Shown: positions 32,262 through 41,918, counted from the first letter of the stretch. The stretch is 64,000 nucleotides of DNA from Halalkalicoccus sp. NIPERK01 (GCF_030287405.1 NZ_JASVVV010000001.1:620001-684000), one strand, 5' to 3'. Numbers and translations: made by a program. Notes: generated by a model from the sequence alone, not told the origin.

Positions 32262-34373
32262 ATGAGCACGATCGACCGGAACCGGCTCGGCGAGGAGGAG
32301 AGCCCGTACCTCCGACAGCACGCCGACAACCCGGTGCACTGGCAGCCCTGGGACGAGGCGGCGCTCGACGCCGCCGAGGATCGCGACGTGCCGATCTTCC
32401 TCTCGGTGGGGTACTCGGCGTGTCACTGGTGTCACGTCATGGAGGAGGAGAGCTTCGAGGACGAGGAAATAGCGAGGAAGCTCAACGAGGGGTTCGTCCC
32501 GATCAAGGTCGACCGGGAGGAACGCCCCGACCTCGACAGCATCTACCAGACGATCTGCCAACTCGTGACCCGACGGGGCGGCTGGCCGCTGTCGGTGTGG
32601 CTCACGCCCGACGGCCGGCCCTTCTACGTGGGGACGTACTTCCCGCGCGAGTCCCGACAGGGGATGCCCGGATTCGGCGACCTGCTGGAGAACATCACGG
32701 AGAGCTGGGAGACCGACAGGGACGAAATCGAGAACCGGGCGGACCAGTGGACCCGCGCGATCACCGACCAGTTGGAGGAGGTTCCTGAAGCAGGCACGCG
32801 CCCCGAGGGCGTGCTGATCGAGGCCGCGGACGCCGCCCTGCGGGGTGCTGATCGCGAGCACGGCGGGTTCGGGGAGAGCGGACCGAAGTTCCCCCAGCCC
32901 GCCCGACTGGAGGTCCTCCTGCGCGCGCACGACCGCACCGGACGGCGACCCTACGGCGAGGTCGTGCGCGAGACGCTCGACGCGATGAGTAGTCGAGGGA
33001 TGTACGACCACCTCGGCGGCGGCTTCCACCGCTACGCCACCGACCGCGAGTGGGTCGTCCCGCACTTCGAGAAGATGCTCTACGACAACGCCGAACTCCC
33101 CCGAACCTATCTGGCGGGCTATCAGGCCACGGGTGAGGAACGCTACGCGAAGGTCGTCCGCGAGACCCTCGCGTTCGTCGACCGGGAACTCGGGCATTCG
33201 AAGGGGGGGTTCTACAGCACGCTCGACGCCCAGAGCGAGGACCCCGAGACGGGCGAACGCGAGGAGGGCGCCTTTTACGTCTGGACGCCCGAGGAGGTCC
33301 ACGAGGTCCTCAACGAGGAGGCCGCCGAACTGTTCTGTGAGCGCTACGGGGTCCGCTCGAAAGGAAACTTCGAGGGGAGGACGGTGTTGACGCTCTCGCG
33401 GAGCGTCGGGTCGCTGGCCGAGGAGTACGGCATGGACGAGGGCGAGGTCGAGAAGCGACTCGACGAGGCCCGAAGGGGGCTGTTCGAGGCCCGCGAGGAA
33501 CGCCCGCGGCCGCGCCGGGACGAGAAGGTGCTCGCGGGCTGGAACGGCCTGATGGTCTCGGCGTTCGCCGAGGCCGGTTTGACCCTCGACGAGGCGTACG
33601 CCGAGCGCGCCGTCTCGGCCCTCGAATTCGTCCGCGAACACCTCTGGGACGCGGAGGGGAAACGGCTCTCGCGGCGGTTCAAGGACGGAGAGGTGAAGAT
33701 CGACGGCTACCTCGAGGACTACGCCTTCCTCGCTCGCGGGGCGTTCGACACCTACCAGGCGACCGGCGAACTCGAACACCTGACGTTCGCCCTCGACCTC
33801 GCGCGGGCGATCGAGCGGGAGTTCTGGGACGCGGATCGGGAGACGCTGTACTTCACGCCCGAGGCGGGCGAGGAACTCGTCGCCCGCCCGCAGGAACTGG
33901 GCGACCAGTCGACCCCGTCGAGCCTGGGCGTCGCCTGCGACGTCCTCCTTTCCCTCTCGCACTTCGCCGACGCCGATTTCGAGGGGATCGTCGAACGCGT
34001 TCTCGCCCGGCACGGCGACCGGATTCGGGGGAATCCGCTCGAACACGCGACGCTCGCGCTGGTCGCCGATCGCTTCGAGAACGGGTCGCTCGAACTGACG
34101 GTCGCCGCCGAGGAGGTCCCGGAGGAGTGGCGCGAGAGCATAGGAGATGCCTATCTTCCCGGGCGGATCCTCGCGCGGCGGCCGCCGACCGAGGACGGAT
34201 TGGAGGAGTGGCTCGACGAGTTGGAACTCGACGAAGCGCCGCCGATCTGGGCGAAACGGGAGAGTAAGGGAGAGCCGACCGCCTACGTCTGTCGGTCGTT
34301 CACCTGCTCGCCGCCGGTCACGGGGATCGAGGAGGCCCTGGAGTGGGCCGCCGACCTCGACCCCGCGAGTTAG
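32262..34373 (+). CDS. DUF255 thioredoxin-domain protein (YyaL/spermatogenesis-associated protein 20 family)
   Basis: 703 residues from ATG 32262. The N-terminal DUF255 thioredoxin-like domain has SPYLRQHADNPVHWQPW, the redox-type box C54HWC57H, and GGWPLSVWLTPDGRPF. Then an (alpha/alpha)6-barrel: YDHLGGGFHRYATDREW, VPHFEKMLYDNAEL and ADEKVLAGWNGL-like segments. Function in the family is not established. Its stop overlaps that of a convergent thioredoxin gene by 4 bp (TTAG), a suggestive pairing for a redox link. Confidence 0.9.
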   Translation: MSTIDRNRLGEEESPYLRQHADNPVHWQPWDEAALDAAEDRDVPIFLSVGYSACHWCHVMEEESFEDEEIARKLNEGFVPIKVDREERPDLDSIYQTICQLVTRRGGWPLSVWLTPDGRPFYVGTYFPRESRQGMPGFGDLLENITESWETDRDEIENRADQWTRAITDQLEEVPEAGTRPEGVLIEAADAALRGADREHGGFGESGPKFPQPARLEVLLRAHDRTGRRPYGEVVRETLDAMSSRGMYDHLGGGFHRYATDREWVVPHFEKMLYDNAELPRTYLAGYQATGEERYAKVVRETLAFVDRELGHSKGGFYSTLDAQSEDPETGEREEGAFYVWTPEEVHEVLNEEAAELFCERYGVRSKGNFEGRTVLTLSRSVGSLAEEYGMDEGEVEKRLDEARRGLFEAREERPRPRRDEKVLAGWNGLMVSAFAEAGLTLDEAYAERAVSALEFVREHLWDAEGKRLSRRFKDGEVKIDGYLEDYAFLARGAFDTYQATGELEHLTFALDLARAIEREFWDADRETLYFTPEAGEELVARPQELGDQSTPSSLGVACDVLLSLSHFADADFEGIVERVLARHGDRIRGNPLEHATLALVADRFENGSLELTVAAEEVPEEWRESIGDAYLPGRILARRPPTEDGLEEWLDELELDEAPPIWAKRESKGEPTAYVCRSFTCSPPVTGIEEALEWAADLDPAS

Positions 34374-34759
34374 GCGGAGGCTTCGAGTTCGCGCAGCTGT
34401 TCCGCGAGGAACGAGACCGCCGGGATCGGCTCGCTCTCGACGAACCGAGCGACCTCCTCGCCGTCACGCTCGACGATCACCGTCGGGATGTACTCGATGC
34501 CGTACTCCTCGACCTTCGGACCCTTCTTTGACCCGTCCTCGCGCTTCTCGACGGGGTACTCGTGGATTCGCTCGTCGGGGATCCCCGCCGCGTCGAGGGC
34601 CGCACCCAGATCGGGCAGTACCGCCCGGCAGTCGCCACACCAGTCGCCGCCCCACACTCTGATGGTGAGGTCCTCGGCGTGTCGTCTGAAGGGTTCGAGT
34701 TCGGCCTCGTGTGCCTTCGGGTCCCACGTCGGGTTCGGACGCATCGTTTCGAGAGTCAT
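34370..34759 (-). CDS. thioredoxin-fold protein with CGDC active site
   Basis: 129 residues. VWGGDWCGDCRAVLPDLGAA places the redox pair at C41 and C44, followed by a cis-proline loop YIPTVIVERDGEEVAR. The WCGDC box is typical of a thioredoxin subgroup distinct from WCGPC. Shares a TTAG stop overlap with the DUF255 gene. Confidence 0.88.
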   Translation of the reverse strand: MTLETMRPNPTWDPKAHEAELEPFRRHAEDLTIRVWGGDWCGDCRAVLPDLGAALDAAGIPDERIHEYPVEKREDGSKKGPKVEEYGIEYIPTVIVERDGEEVARFVESEPIPAVSFLAEQLRELEASA

Positions 34760-34796
34760 GGCGGGGCGTTCGTAGCGAGGCGCCTTAACGGGTGTG

Positions 34797-36056
34797 CTAG
34801 TCGTCGGGAACGAGCGCCGTCAGCACGATACCCGCGCCCGAGACGACGGCGAGGCCGAGGTACGCGCCGTCGAAGAATCCGAGGTCGGCGACGGCGCCGA
34901 CGACGAACGGGCCGGTCGCCCCGAGCGCGATCTGGCCGGTTCTGAGGAGGCCGAGACCGCTGCCCTTCATATCCTCCGGCAGGGCGTTGACGAGGAACGT
35001 CTGGGTCAGCGGCGTCACCCCGAGCAGTGCGCTGGCGACGACCGTCACGAGGACGATCCCCGAGAGGCCGTCGACGAACGGGAGGGCCGCGAGCGTGAGC
35101 GTCGTGACGCCGATGACGGCGTACAGCGTCGGGCGGGTGCCGAAGCAATCCCCGCCGGCCCCGGCGAGCGGTTGGACGACGACGCCGCTGGCGAAAAAGA
35201 GGCCGAACAGGCCCGCGGCGATCCCCGGCGAGAGTCCCTTCACCTCGACGAGGTAGGTGGGGTAAAAGCCCGTAAAGCCCTGATAGACGAAAAAGAGGAA
35301 GACGTGGACGCCGGTGACGATCAGGATCGATCGCTCGGCGATCCCGCGGGCGACGTAGCCGAACGTCGCAACCGAGAGGCTGTCGACCGCGCTGCCCTCG
35401 TTCACCTGGCCGGGGACGACCCGGAAGAGGACGACCGCCATCAGGAAGAAGAGCGGAACGATGAGACCGAAACCGAGTCGCCACGAGACGGCGGCGGCCA
35501 GCGCGCCCGCGACGACCGGCAGGATCGCGTTGCCCGCCTCGCCCGCCGAGAGCGTCAGGCCGATAGCGGTGCCGTCGCGCTCGTCGTAGATCCCAGAGAG
35601 GATCGTGAAGCGCGCGGGGCCGAACAGCGCCGTCGAGAAGCCGAACAGGGCGGTCGCGAGAAAGAGCACCAGCGCCGTGTTCGAGACGGCCACGATAGCG
35701 ATCATCGTCCCCGAGACGAGGGTGCTGATCACGAGCGCGTTGCCCTCGCCGAGGCGATCGCCGATGATCCCACCGGGGAACTGCCCGAGCGCGTAGGCGA
35801 CCCACAGGACGGTTATGAGGAGGCCCGCGGTGGTCAATCCGAGGTCGAACGCCTCGCGGAGATGGGGGAGGAGGGCGGGAAACACGAGGCGGACGCCGAG
35901 CGAGAGGAACCACCCGCCGGCGACGCCCAGGAGTATCCACCCGCGCCCGCCGCTCCAGAGGTCGCGCGCGAGGGTTCGGAGGGCCGTGGTGCCGGTCCGC
36001 TGCACGTTCGCCACCCACGCTGACGCCGGACATTCGACTGTCGATCCCGGCAGCAT
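34797..36056 (-). CDS. major facilitator superfamily transporter
   Basis: 419 residues if started at ATG 36056; a GTG at 36014 removes 14 non-conserved residues. Twelve hydrophobic helices in two six-helix halves. The loop 2-3 motif appears as AYALGQFPGGIIGDRLGEGN, and a second-half counterpart is PLAGAGGDCFGTRP. No substrate-defining motif. Strand-opposite to cysK across a 102-bp gap. Confidence 0.82.
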   Translation of the reverse strand: MLPGSTVECPASAWVANVQRTGTTALRTLARDLWSGGRGWILLGVAGGWFLSLGVRLVFPALLPHLREAFDLGLTTAGLLITVLWVAYALGQFPGGIIGDRLGEGNALVISTLVSGTMIAIVAVSNTALVLFLATALFGFSTALFGPARFTILSGIYDERDGTAIGLTLSAGEAGNAILPVVAGALAAAVSWRLGFGLIVPLFFLMAVVLFRVVPGQVNEGSAVDSLSVATFGYVARGIAERSILIVTGVHVFLFFVYQGFTGFYPTYLVEVKGLSPGIAAGLFGLFFASGVVVQPLAGAGGDCFGTRPTLYAVIGVTTLTLAALPFVDGLSGIVLVTVVASALLGVTPLTQTFLVNALPEDMKGSGLGLLRTGQIALGATGPFVVGAVADLGFFDGAYLGLAVVSGAGIVLTALVPDD

Positions 36057-36158
36057 CGGCGGGTTTCAGCCCTCTCGCGAGGGATTGTTAATATCCGGCC
36101 CCGTATTTATTACTCGCGTCCATCAGGGGTTTATAGCTGTGCTCCCTAGTCGCCGGGT

Positions 36159-37130
36159 ATGCACGGGAGCATTCTGGACGCGATCGGGACGCCGCTGGTC
36201 CAGGTCGACTCCCCCGAGGGGGCGACGGTCGCGGCGAAACTCGAGTCGTTCAACCCAGGGGGGTCGGCGAAGGACCGGCCCGCGATCGCGATGATCGAGG
36301 CCGCCGAACGCGAGGGGCTGGTCGAACCCGGCGATTCGATCGTCGAGCCGACCAGCGGGAACACGGGCATCGGCCTCGCGGTCGCTTCCGCCGCGAAGGG
36401 TTACGACCTGAGGATCGTCCTGCCCGATACGATGTCCGAGGAGCGCCGCCGCCTCCTTCGGGCCTACGGCGCGGAGATCGAACTCGTTTCCGGCGACATG
36501 ACCGACGCGCGCGAGCGCGCCGACGAGATCGTCGCCGAGACCGGCGCCGTCCAGCTGGGTCAGTTCGAGAACGCCGCGAACGCCGAGGCCCACTACCGGA
36601 CCACCGCCCCCGAGATCGTCGAGGCCGTCGGCGATCGTGAGATCGACGCGCTGGTCGCGGGCGTCGGAACCGGGGGGACCATCAGCGGCACCGGACGACG
36701 ACTCAAGGAGGAGTACCCCGAGATGGAGGTGATCGCGGTCGAACCCGAGGCCAACGCCGTCCTCTCGACCGGCGAACCCGGCGAGGACGAGTTCCAGGGG
36801 ATGGGACCGGGGTTCGTCAGCGAACTGCTCGACGTGGATCTGTTGGATTCGATCGAGACGGTCGCGCTCGCGGACGCCGAGGCGGAGTGTCGCCGCCTCG
36901 CGCGCGAGGAGGGAATCCTGGTCGGTCAATCAAGCGGCGCGGCCTCGATCGCGGCCCGTCGGGTCGCCGACCGCCTCGCCCGACCCGAACTGAACTGTCC
37001 CGAAGCGCCCGCAACGAGTTCGATGAGCGCCGACGGCGGCGCGGAGGCGGGCTACCACGACTGCCCGCTCGTGGTGACGATCTTCCCCGACAGCGGCGAG
37101 CGCTACCTCTCGACCGGGCTGTTCGATTGA
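36159..37130 (+). CDS. cysK: cysteine synthase (PLP-dependent beta-synthase family)
   Basis: 323 residues. PLP lysine in FNPGGSAKDRPA, substrate loop PTSGNTGIGLA, phosphate loop GVGTGGTISGTGRRLKE and SSGAASIAARR. Fold-type II enzyme that makes cysteine from O-acetylserine and sulfide; it may equally use O-phosphoserine. A 20-residue insertion near the C-terminus contains one cysteine (NCPEAPATS). Its last 28 bp overlap the antisense methyltransferase gene. Confidence 0.88.
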   Translation: MHGSILDAIGTPLVQVDSPEGATVAAKLESFNPGGSAKDRPAIAMIEAAEREGLVEPGDSIVEPTSGNTGIGLAVASAAKGYDLRIVLPDTMSEERRRLLRAYGAEIELVSGDMTDARERADEIVAETGAVQLGQFENAANAEAHYRTTAPEIVEAVGDREIDALVAGVGTGGTISGTGRRLKEEYPEMEVIAVEPEANAVLSTGEPGEDEFQGMGPGFVSELLDVDLLDSIETVALADAEAECRRLAREEGILVGQSSGAASIAARRVADRLARPELNCPEAPATSSMSADGGAEAGYHDCPLVVTIFPDSGERYLSTGLFD

Positions 37131-37696
37131 GCGGCCGCGAGAAAGCACACGTCCTCTCCGCGCTCGTAAACGCGAACCGACTCGAACCCCGCGTCAGTGA
37201 GCATCGATACCGGGTCCTCCGGCGTGCCGGCGTGAACGGTAACGGAGACGACGACCTGCCCGCCCGGTTTCACCACCCGACGGATCTCCCGGAGGCCGGC
37301 GTTCGGCTCCGTCCACGCCTGCATCGTGTTGAACGCGAACGCTGCGTCGAACGACCCGTCCGGGAAGGGGAGGTCCTCGGCCGTTCCCTGCCGGAGATCG
37401 ACGCGGCCCGCCTCGATCAGCGCCGCGTTCCGGCGGCGGGCCTGCTCGACCATCTCCGGCGAGGCGTCGACGCCGGCAACGGAGCCGTCGAGAACGGCGC
37501 GAGCCAGTGTTTCGATTCCCACTCCGGGGCCGAACCCGACTTCGAGGACACGATCGCCGGCGTCGAGATCGGCGAGCGCCGTGACCCGTTCGATGGTCTC
37601 GGCGTTCATCCGCGCCATCACGTGTCCGCCGAACCGGCCGAGCAAGCCGGTGGGTCGGCCGAACGTCCGATCGAGGAGCGTGCGCGAAAGGCCCAT
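37103..37696 (-). CDS. class I SAM-dependent methyltransferase (UbiE-like)
   Basis: 197 residues from ATG 37696 (GTG at 37705 possible). Motif I DRVLEVGFGPGVGIETLA, motif II AGVDASPEMVEQARRR, and motif post-I DLRQGTAEDLPFPDGSFDAAFAF, where motifs match the Methyltransf_11 group. Substrate unknown. The 3' end overlaps cysK by 28 bp in antisense. Confidence 0.85.
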   Translation of the reverse strand: MGLSRTLLDRTFGRPTGLLGRFGGHVMARMNAETIERVTALADLDAGDRVLEVGFGPGVGIETLARAVLDGSVAGVDASPEMVEQARRRNAALIEAGRVDLRQGTAEDLPFPDGSFDAAFAFNTMQAWTEPNAGLREIRRVVKPGGQVVVSVTVHAGTPEDPVSMLTDAGFESVRVYERGEDVCFLAAAQSNSPVER

Positions 37697-37775
37697 CGTT
37701 ACCACCGAACCGGCCGCGCCGGATCGAGAAAGCGGTTGCGGTCGCGGTCGGGAGGGCGTGGCGTCCTCGCGGGCC

Positions 37776-39776
37776 TCAGTCGGCGTCGTAGAGCGCGGCG
37801 AAGAGCTTTCGCTCGGCGGTTCGGAGGTGCTGGGCGAACGTCGGCGGCGAGACGTCGAGCATCTCCGCGACCTCCTCGCCGGTCGTGGTTCGGGGCCACT
37901 CGAAGTAGCCCGCGACGTACGCCGCCGCCAGCGCGGTGCGCTGTCTGTCGGTGAGCCGATCCGTGAGCGCGCCGTCGAGCGTGTGGAGGGTCACCTCCTC
38001 TCGGGCCTTCGTGCGCTGTGCGAGCAGTTCGGTGCCGGGGTAGACCTCCCCGATCGCCTCGGTGACGGCCCGCGTGTCGACCTCCGGCGGTAGCTCCGCG
38101 AACAGACGTAGCTCGTCGGGCGTGATCGTCCAGCCCGTTATTCGGCCGCCGTACGACGCTATCGTCGCGCTTATCGACGGCCCCCTCTCCCGGATCTCGA
38201 ACAGCAGTTCGTCGTCGGCGTCGCCGGCGACGTGTCGTACTCGATCGGTCGATGGAAACCGACGGAGGGCGGCCTCGTACTGCTCGGCGGACATCCCCGA
38301 GACTGTGACGAACTGGAGGGCCGACCCCTCGTCGGCGGCGACCGTCCGCTCGATCGAGATTTCGACGGGGCCCCCGTCGTCGGCGTCCAGCCCCGCCGTG
38401 AACGTGCGGGCGATCGCCTCGTTGCGAAACTCGAGTTCGAGGACGGCGTCGCCCGCCAGCACCTTTCGCTGTTCGATCGCGTGGATCGCGTGGCCGACGA
38501 CCTCGCCGAGGTGTGTCAGCGTCTCGCGTTCGACCGTGGTGAACGCGTCCGTTCGAGTGGCGTAGACGTTCAACACGCCGTAGAGGACGCCCTCGTGTCG
38601 GATCGGAATCGCCGCCGTCGAGCGAAAGCCCCGGTTCAGGGCTCGCGTTCGCCACGGCCCGTAGGCGGCGTCCTCGCGGACGTCCCGAACGAACTGCGGC
38701 TCGTGGGTCCGAACCGCCACCCCCGTCGGCCCCTGCCCCAGCGGGTCGGCGCTCCCGACGGCGATCCCGATCCCGTCGAGGTACCCCTCGTCGTCGCCCG
38801 CCGTGCGGCTCGGCGTCACCGTTCGGCCGCCGCGGTCGACGCGCCCGGTCCAGACGAGGGCGTAGATCCCCATCTCGACGAGCCGATCGCAGACCTGGCG
38901 TTCGATCTCCCCCTGGGAAGACGCTCCGATCGCGGCGTGTGTGATCTCCCGGATCGCCCTATTCAGCCGGTTGATCGACGCGAGTTGCTCGCGCTGGAAA
39001 TCGAGTCGTTTCTCGCGGCGCTTTCGCTCGGTGACGTCCCGGAAGTGGGCCGAGACGCCGGTCTCGGAGGGGTAGATCCGAACCACGAACCAGGTCTCGA
39101 GCGGCGAAAAGTGCTCCTCGAACCTGACGGACTCCTGGCTCTCGATCGCCCGGCGATACTCCGATTCGAAGGTCGTGCCGACCGCGACGGGGAACTGGTC
39201 CCAGATCACCTCACCCAATAGCTGGTCCCTCGATCGGTCCAGTAGCTCCTCGGCCCGGTCGTTGAGATAGGTCACGCGCTCGTCGGTATCGAGCGCGAGG
39301 ACCGCGTCCGAGAGACGGCCGTACACCGTTTCGAGGTCGCCCTCGGGCCGGCGCAGGCCGGGGACGTCACCGACGCCACCGGGAGGGACGTCCTCGACGA
39401 GGGGGAGGTCCACGACGAGTTCGTCGAACGGAACGACCGGCCGCTTGGCCCGACCCTCCTCGGAGAAGCGGATCACGCCCGATCGGGCGAGGCGTTTCAG
39501 TTCGTCGTGGACGTTCTTGACGTCGCGACCGGCGACGCGCGCTGTCTCGTTGATGCTCGCCGGGCGCTCCCGTCGAACCGTCTCGAGGAGTTCGAGCGCC
39601 GTCGGCGTGAACGTCCGCCAGAGCCCCTCGACGTCGGCGAACGACACCACGCGCGGGCCGTCCTCGCTCTCGCTCCAGTCGGGTCCCGCGGACGCGTCCC
39701 CGTCCACGGACTCGCGGGACGGGTCCACTACCGCGACGAGCACCGATCCGTTCTCCGGGCGGCGGTTCTGGTCCAT
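37776..39776 (-). CDS. winged helix-PAS-GAF-bacterio-opsin-activator-HTH_10 regulator
   Basis: 666 residues from ATG 39776. Domain order: (1) about 30-130, a winged helix of the HVO_A0114 type (LELLETVRRERPASINETAR, VKNVHDELKRLARSGVIRF, VPFDELVVDLPL); (2) PAS about 150-255 (LDTDERVTYLNDRAEELLD to VSAHFRDVTERKRREK); (3) GAF about 275-420 (IRHEGVLYGVLNVYA); (4) Bat-type effector domain about 430-590; (5) HTH_10 (LTDRQRTALAAAYVAGYFEWPR, then EVAEMLDVSPPTFAQHLR). The combination of two different DNA-binding domains at opposite ends is unusual. Input ligand unknown. Confidence 0.8.
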   Translation of the reverse strand: MDQNRRPENGSVLVAVVDPSRESVDGDASAGPDWSESEDGPRVVSFADVEGLWRTFTPTALELLETVRRERPASINETARVAGRDVKNVHDELKRLARSGVIRFSEEGRAKRPVVPFDELVVDLPLVEDVPPGGVGDVPGLRRPEGDLETVYGRLSDAVLALDTDERVTYLNDRAEELLDRSRDQLLGEVIWDQFPVAVGTTFESEYRRAIESQESVRFEEHFSPLETWFVVRIYPSETGVSAHFRDVTERKRREKRLDFQREQLASINRLNRAIREITHAAIGASSQGEIERQVCDRLVEMGIYALVWTGRVDRGGRTVTPSRTAGDDEGYLDGIGIAVGSADPLGQGPTGVAVRTHEPQFVRDVREDAAYGPWRTRALNRGFRSTAAIPIRHEGVLYGVLNVYATRTDAFTTVERETLTHLGEVVGHAIHAIEQRKVLAGDAVLELEFRNEAIARTFTAGLDADDGGPVEISIERTVAADEGSALQFVTVSGMSAEQYEAALRRFPSTDRVRHVAGDADDELLFEIRERGPSISATIASYGGRITGWTITPDELRLFAELPPEVDTRAVTEAIGEVYPGTELLAQRTKAREEVTLHTLDGALTDRLTDRQRTALAAAYVAGYFEWPRTTTGEEVAEMLDVSPPTFAQHLRTAERKLFAALYDAD

Positions 39777-40241
39777 GCTGTATCCGCGTGCGACGACCGC
39801 TGGCCGATCCGTCGGGGCCGTCCGATCCCGCTTCAACGGTCGGCGCCGGTCGATGGCCGGCGGCCATTCTCGACCATTAGCCCGTCGACCAATATCAATC
39901 CGTTCCCCCACCGACTGCTCGTTCGGGTCGGCCGTCCTCGAAGGGCTGGTCGCGGAGCGCCACGGACGATACCGACGGTCGAGGCGCTCCGCGGATCGAA
40001 CCGGAGGCGACCGCCCGCCGGGGCTAGCTGTTTAGGAACAGCGCATTTGGTATCACCCGGACTACGTGTGTTCGAGCGCCACGGATCGATCCCTCGCCGC
40101 CTGCGCTCATGGTCACGCGCGAGCGGCAAGGCGCTCGTTTCGAGGGTGCCTCTGACACCACCCTTTCGTCGATACACCTCGTCCGGTAGCGACGCGCCCG
40201 TCGTTTCGGCCGTCGATCCCGTGGTCCCGGACGGTCCGCCG
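39777..40241. other. 465-bp intergenic region without a convincing gene
   Basis: Reading frames here lack haloarchaeal protein character. It contains the short hairpin GCTGTT-TAGG-AACAGC (40026-40041) and a repeated segment GAGCGCCACGGA at about 39955 and 40074. AT-rich CAATATCAAT near 39890 is the likely promoter area of the regulator to its left (minus strand). Otherwise nothing recognised. Confidence 0.4.
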
Positions 40242-40694
40242 TCAGTCGCCGAACTCCCCTTGCGCGACCCGGACCACTACCGTTTCCTCGACCTCTCGGA
40301 GGTCGTACCCGGGGACCTCGCCGTCCCGCCGGGTGACGTACATCGGCTCGACGAGTCGTCCCTCCTCGACGCCGTAGACCGCGAGGAACCGGTCGGTTTC
40401 CTCCGGGTCGGTCTCGTTGTCCCGGACCCGTTCGGCTAACTCCCGCGAGAGCCACTCGTCGTCGCTGATCGAGGGCTCCGCGACGAACGCCGCCTCCGCG
40501 AACCGGACCAGATACCAGTTCAGGTCGTTCAGAAGCGAGACCGCCCCGCCCAGACTCACCGTCTCGACGCTGATCGTGTTCTCCCACGGGACCGAGACGT
40601 CGTGGGTGGCGAGCGCCTCGCGGGCAGTCTCGCGGCTCAGGAGTTCGAATCGAACGTCCACGTCCGGTTTGCCGACGATGCAGACGGTCGTCAC
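40242..40694 (-). CDS. conserved haloarchaeal protein of unknown function (DUF5804-like)
   Basis: 150 residues. It begins TTVCIVGKPDVDVRFELLSRE, continues with SLGGAVSLLNDLNWYLVRF and SISDDEWLSRELAERVRD, and ends with a beta-rich segment. I recall this pattern from haloarchaeal DUF5804 proteins; no activity is known. No metal, nucleotide or membrane motifs. Followed by thiI on the same strand. Confidence 0.65.
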   Translation of the reverse strand: MTTVCIVGKPDVDVRFELLSRETAREALATHDVSVPWENTISVETVSLGGAVSLLNDLNWYLVRFAEAAFVAEPSISDDEWLSRELAERVRDNETDPEETDRFLAVYGVEEGRLVEPMYVTRRDGEVPGYDLREVEETVVVRVAQGEFGD

Positions 40695-40751
40695 GGCCGG
40701 AGAATGGCGGGGGCGTCGAAAGTCGGTTTCGTTTCGGTCGGTTCACCTGTC

Positions 40752-41918
40752 CTACAACTCGACCGTCTCGATCCCCGACACCGCCTCCTCGACCAGCGTC
40801 CCGAGGTCGGGTTCCGCGGCGTCGACGGCCTCCACGGAGGCGTTCGTCTCGGGGTAGTCGGGCGCGATCCGGTTGCAGCCCGCGGCGATGGTCGCGTCCT
40901 CGTAGGTCCCGATCTCGCGGGCCTGGGCGATGATCTCCTGTTTGTCCCGGGTCAACAGCGGGCGGTGAACCGGAAGTCGGGCGACGCGGTCGGTCACCGC
41001 GAGGTTCGCGCTCGTCTGACTCGACTTCTGGCCGATCGCCTCGCCGGTGACGATCCCCGCCGCGCCCGATTCCTCGGCGACCCGGTCGGCGACCCGGAGC
41101 ATGAACCGGCGCAACGAGAGCATTCTGGTCGGGCCGACCTCGCTCACGAGGCGGTCGGCGACCGCGCCCGCGGGTGCGATCCGCAGGTCGGATGCGTGGT
41201 TCGGCGCGTACCCGGCGAGGGTGCGGGCCGACTCGACCGCGCGCGCGACGTGGTCCGCGCCGCCGTAGGCCTCGAAGTCGAAGTACAGCGGGATCACGGG
41301 CGCGCCGCGTTTCATGGCCTCCCACGCGGCCACCGGGGAGTCGATCCCGCCCGAGAGGAGCGCCACGAGCGGGCGCTGGGTTCCCAGCGGGAGGCCGCCC
41401 GGCCCCGCGCGTTTCTCGGTGAAGACGAACGCCTCCTCGGATCGGCACTCGACGTAGAAGGTGCGAGAGGGATCCTCCAGATCGACCTCGGGGTCCGCGA
41501 GGACCTCCCAGATCGCCCGTCCGCCCTCGCGCTCGATGTCCTCGCTGGTGAAGGGGTGGGCCTCGCGCTCGCCGGCCCGGCGGGCCTCGACCGCGAACGA
41601 CCCGTCGACCCCGATCGCGCCGGCCGTCTCCGCGAGCGCCTCGCGGATGGCCGCCATCGTCGGTTCCGTCGAGACGGCGGGGCTGGCCGAGACGATCCCG
41701 AAGGTGTCACGGGCGACGTCCGTCGTGCGGTCGGCCGCCGGCGTCCTGATCCGCGGGCGCGACCACCGCCAGTCGAGTTCTCCCGGGACGTCCCGCGAGT
41801 CGAGCATCGCCCGCAGGTTCGATTCGAGCGAGTCCTCCATGTCCCGCCGGACCTTGGTGCTCTTGACGCCGATGTCGCCGTAGCGCACGAGAACGGTGTC
41901 GGCTCCGGGCGGGATCAT
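40752..41918 (-). CDS. thiI: tRNA 4-thiouridine synthase ThiI
   Basis: 388 residues. N-terminal ferredoxin-like and THUMP domains (about 1-165, TFGIVSASPAVST), then a PP-loop ATPase with SGGIDSP at 189-195 and GEAIGQKSSQTSANL. It adenylates and thiolates uridine 8 of tRNA. There is no C-terminal rhodanese domain, as usual in archaea. The fixed cysteine CNRIAPDYPETNA is present near the end. Confidence 0.93.
   Translation of the reverse strand: MIPPGADTVLVRYGDIGVKSTKVRRDMEDSLESNLRAMLDSRDVPGELDWRWSRPRIRTPAADRTTDVARDTFGIVSASPAVSTEPTMAAIREALAETAGAIGVDGSFAVEARRAGEREAHPFTSEDIEREGGRAIWEVLADPEVDLEDPSRTFYVECRSEEAFVFTEKRAGPGGLPLGTQRPLVALLSGGIDSPVAAWEAMKRGAPVIPLYFDFEAYGGADHVARAVESARTLAGYAPNHASDLRIAPAGAVADRLVSEVGPTRMLSLRRFMLRVADRVAEESGAAGIVTGEAIGQKSSQTSANLAVTDRVARLPVHRPLLTRDKQEIIAQAREIGTYEDATIAAGCNRIAPDYPETNASVEAVDAAEPDLGTLVEEAVSGIETVEL

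Noticed and set aside
39968-39985. GATACCGACGGTCGAGG resembling one arm of the repeat family
   Set aside because: No inverted partner at the expected distance.
39833-40177. Minus-strand 114-codon frame in the 465-bp gap
   Set aside because: Composition (R, P, T rich, few acidic residues) is unlike real proteins of this genome and no motif was seen.
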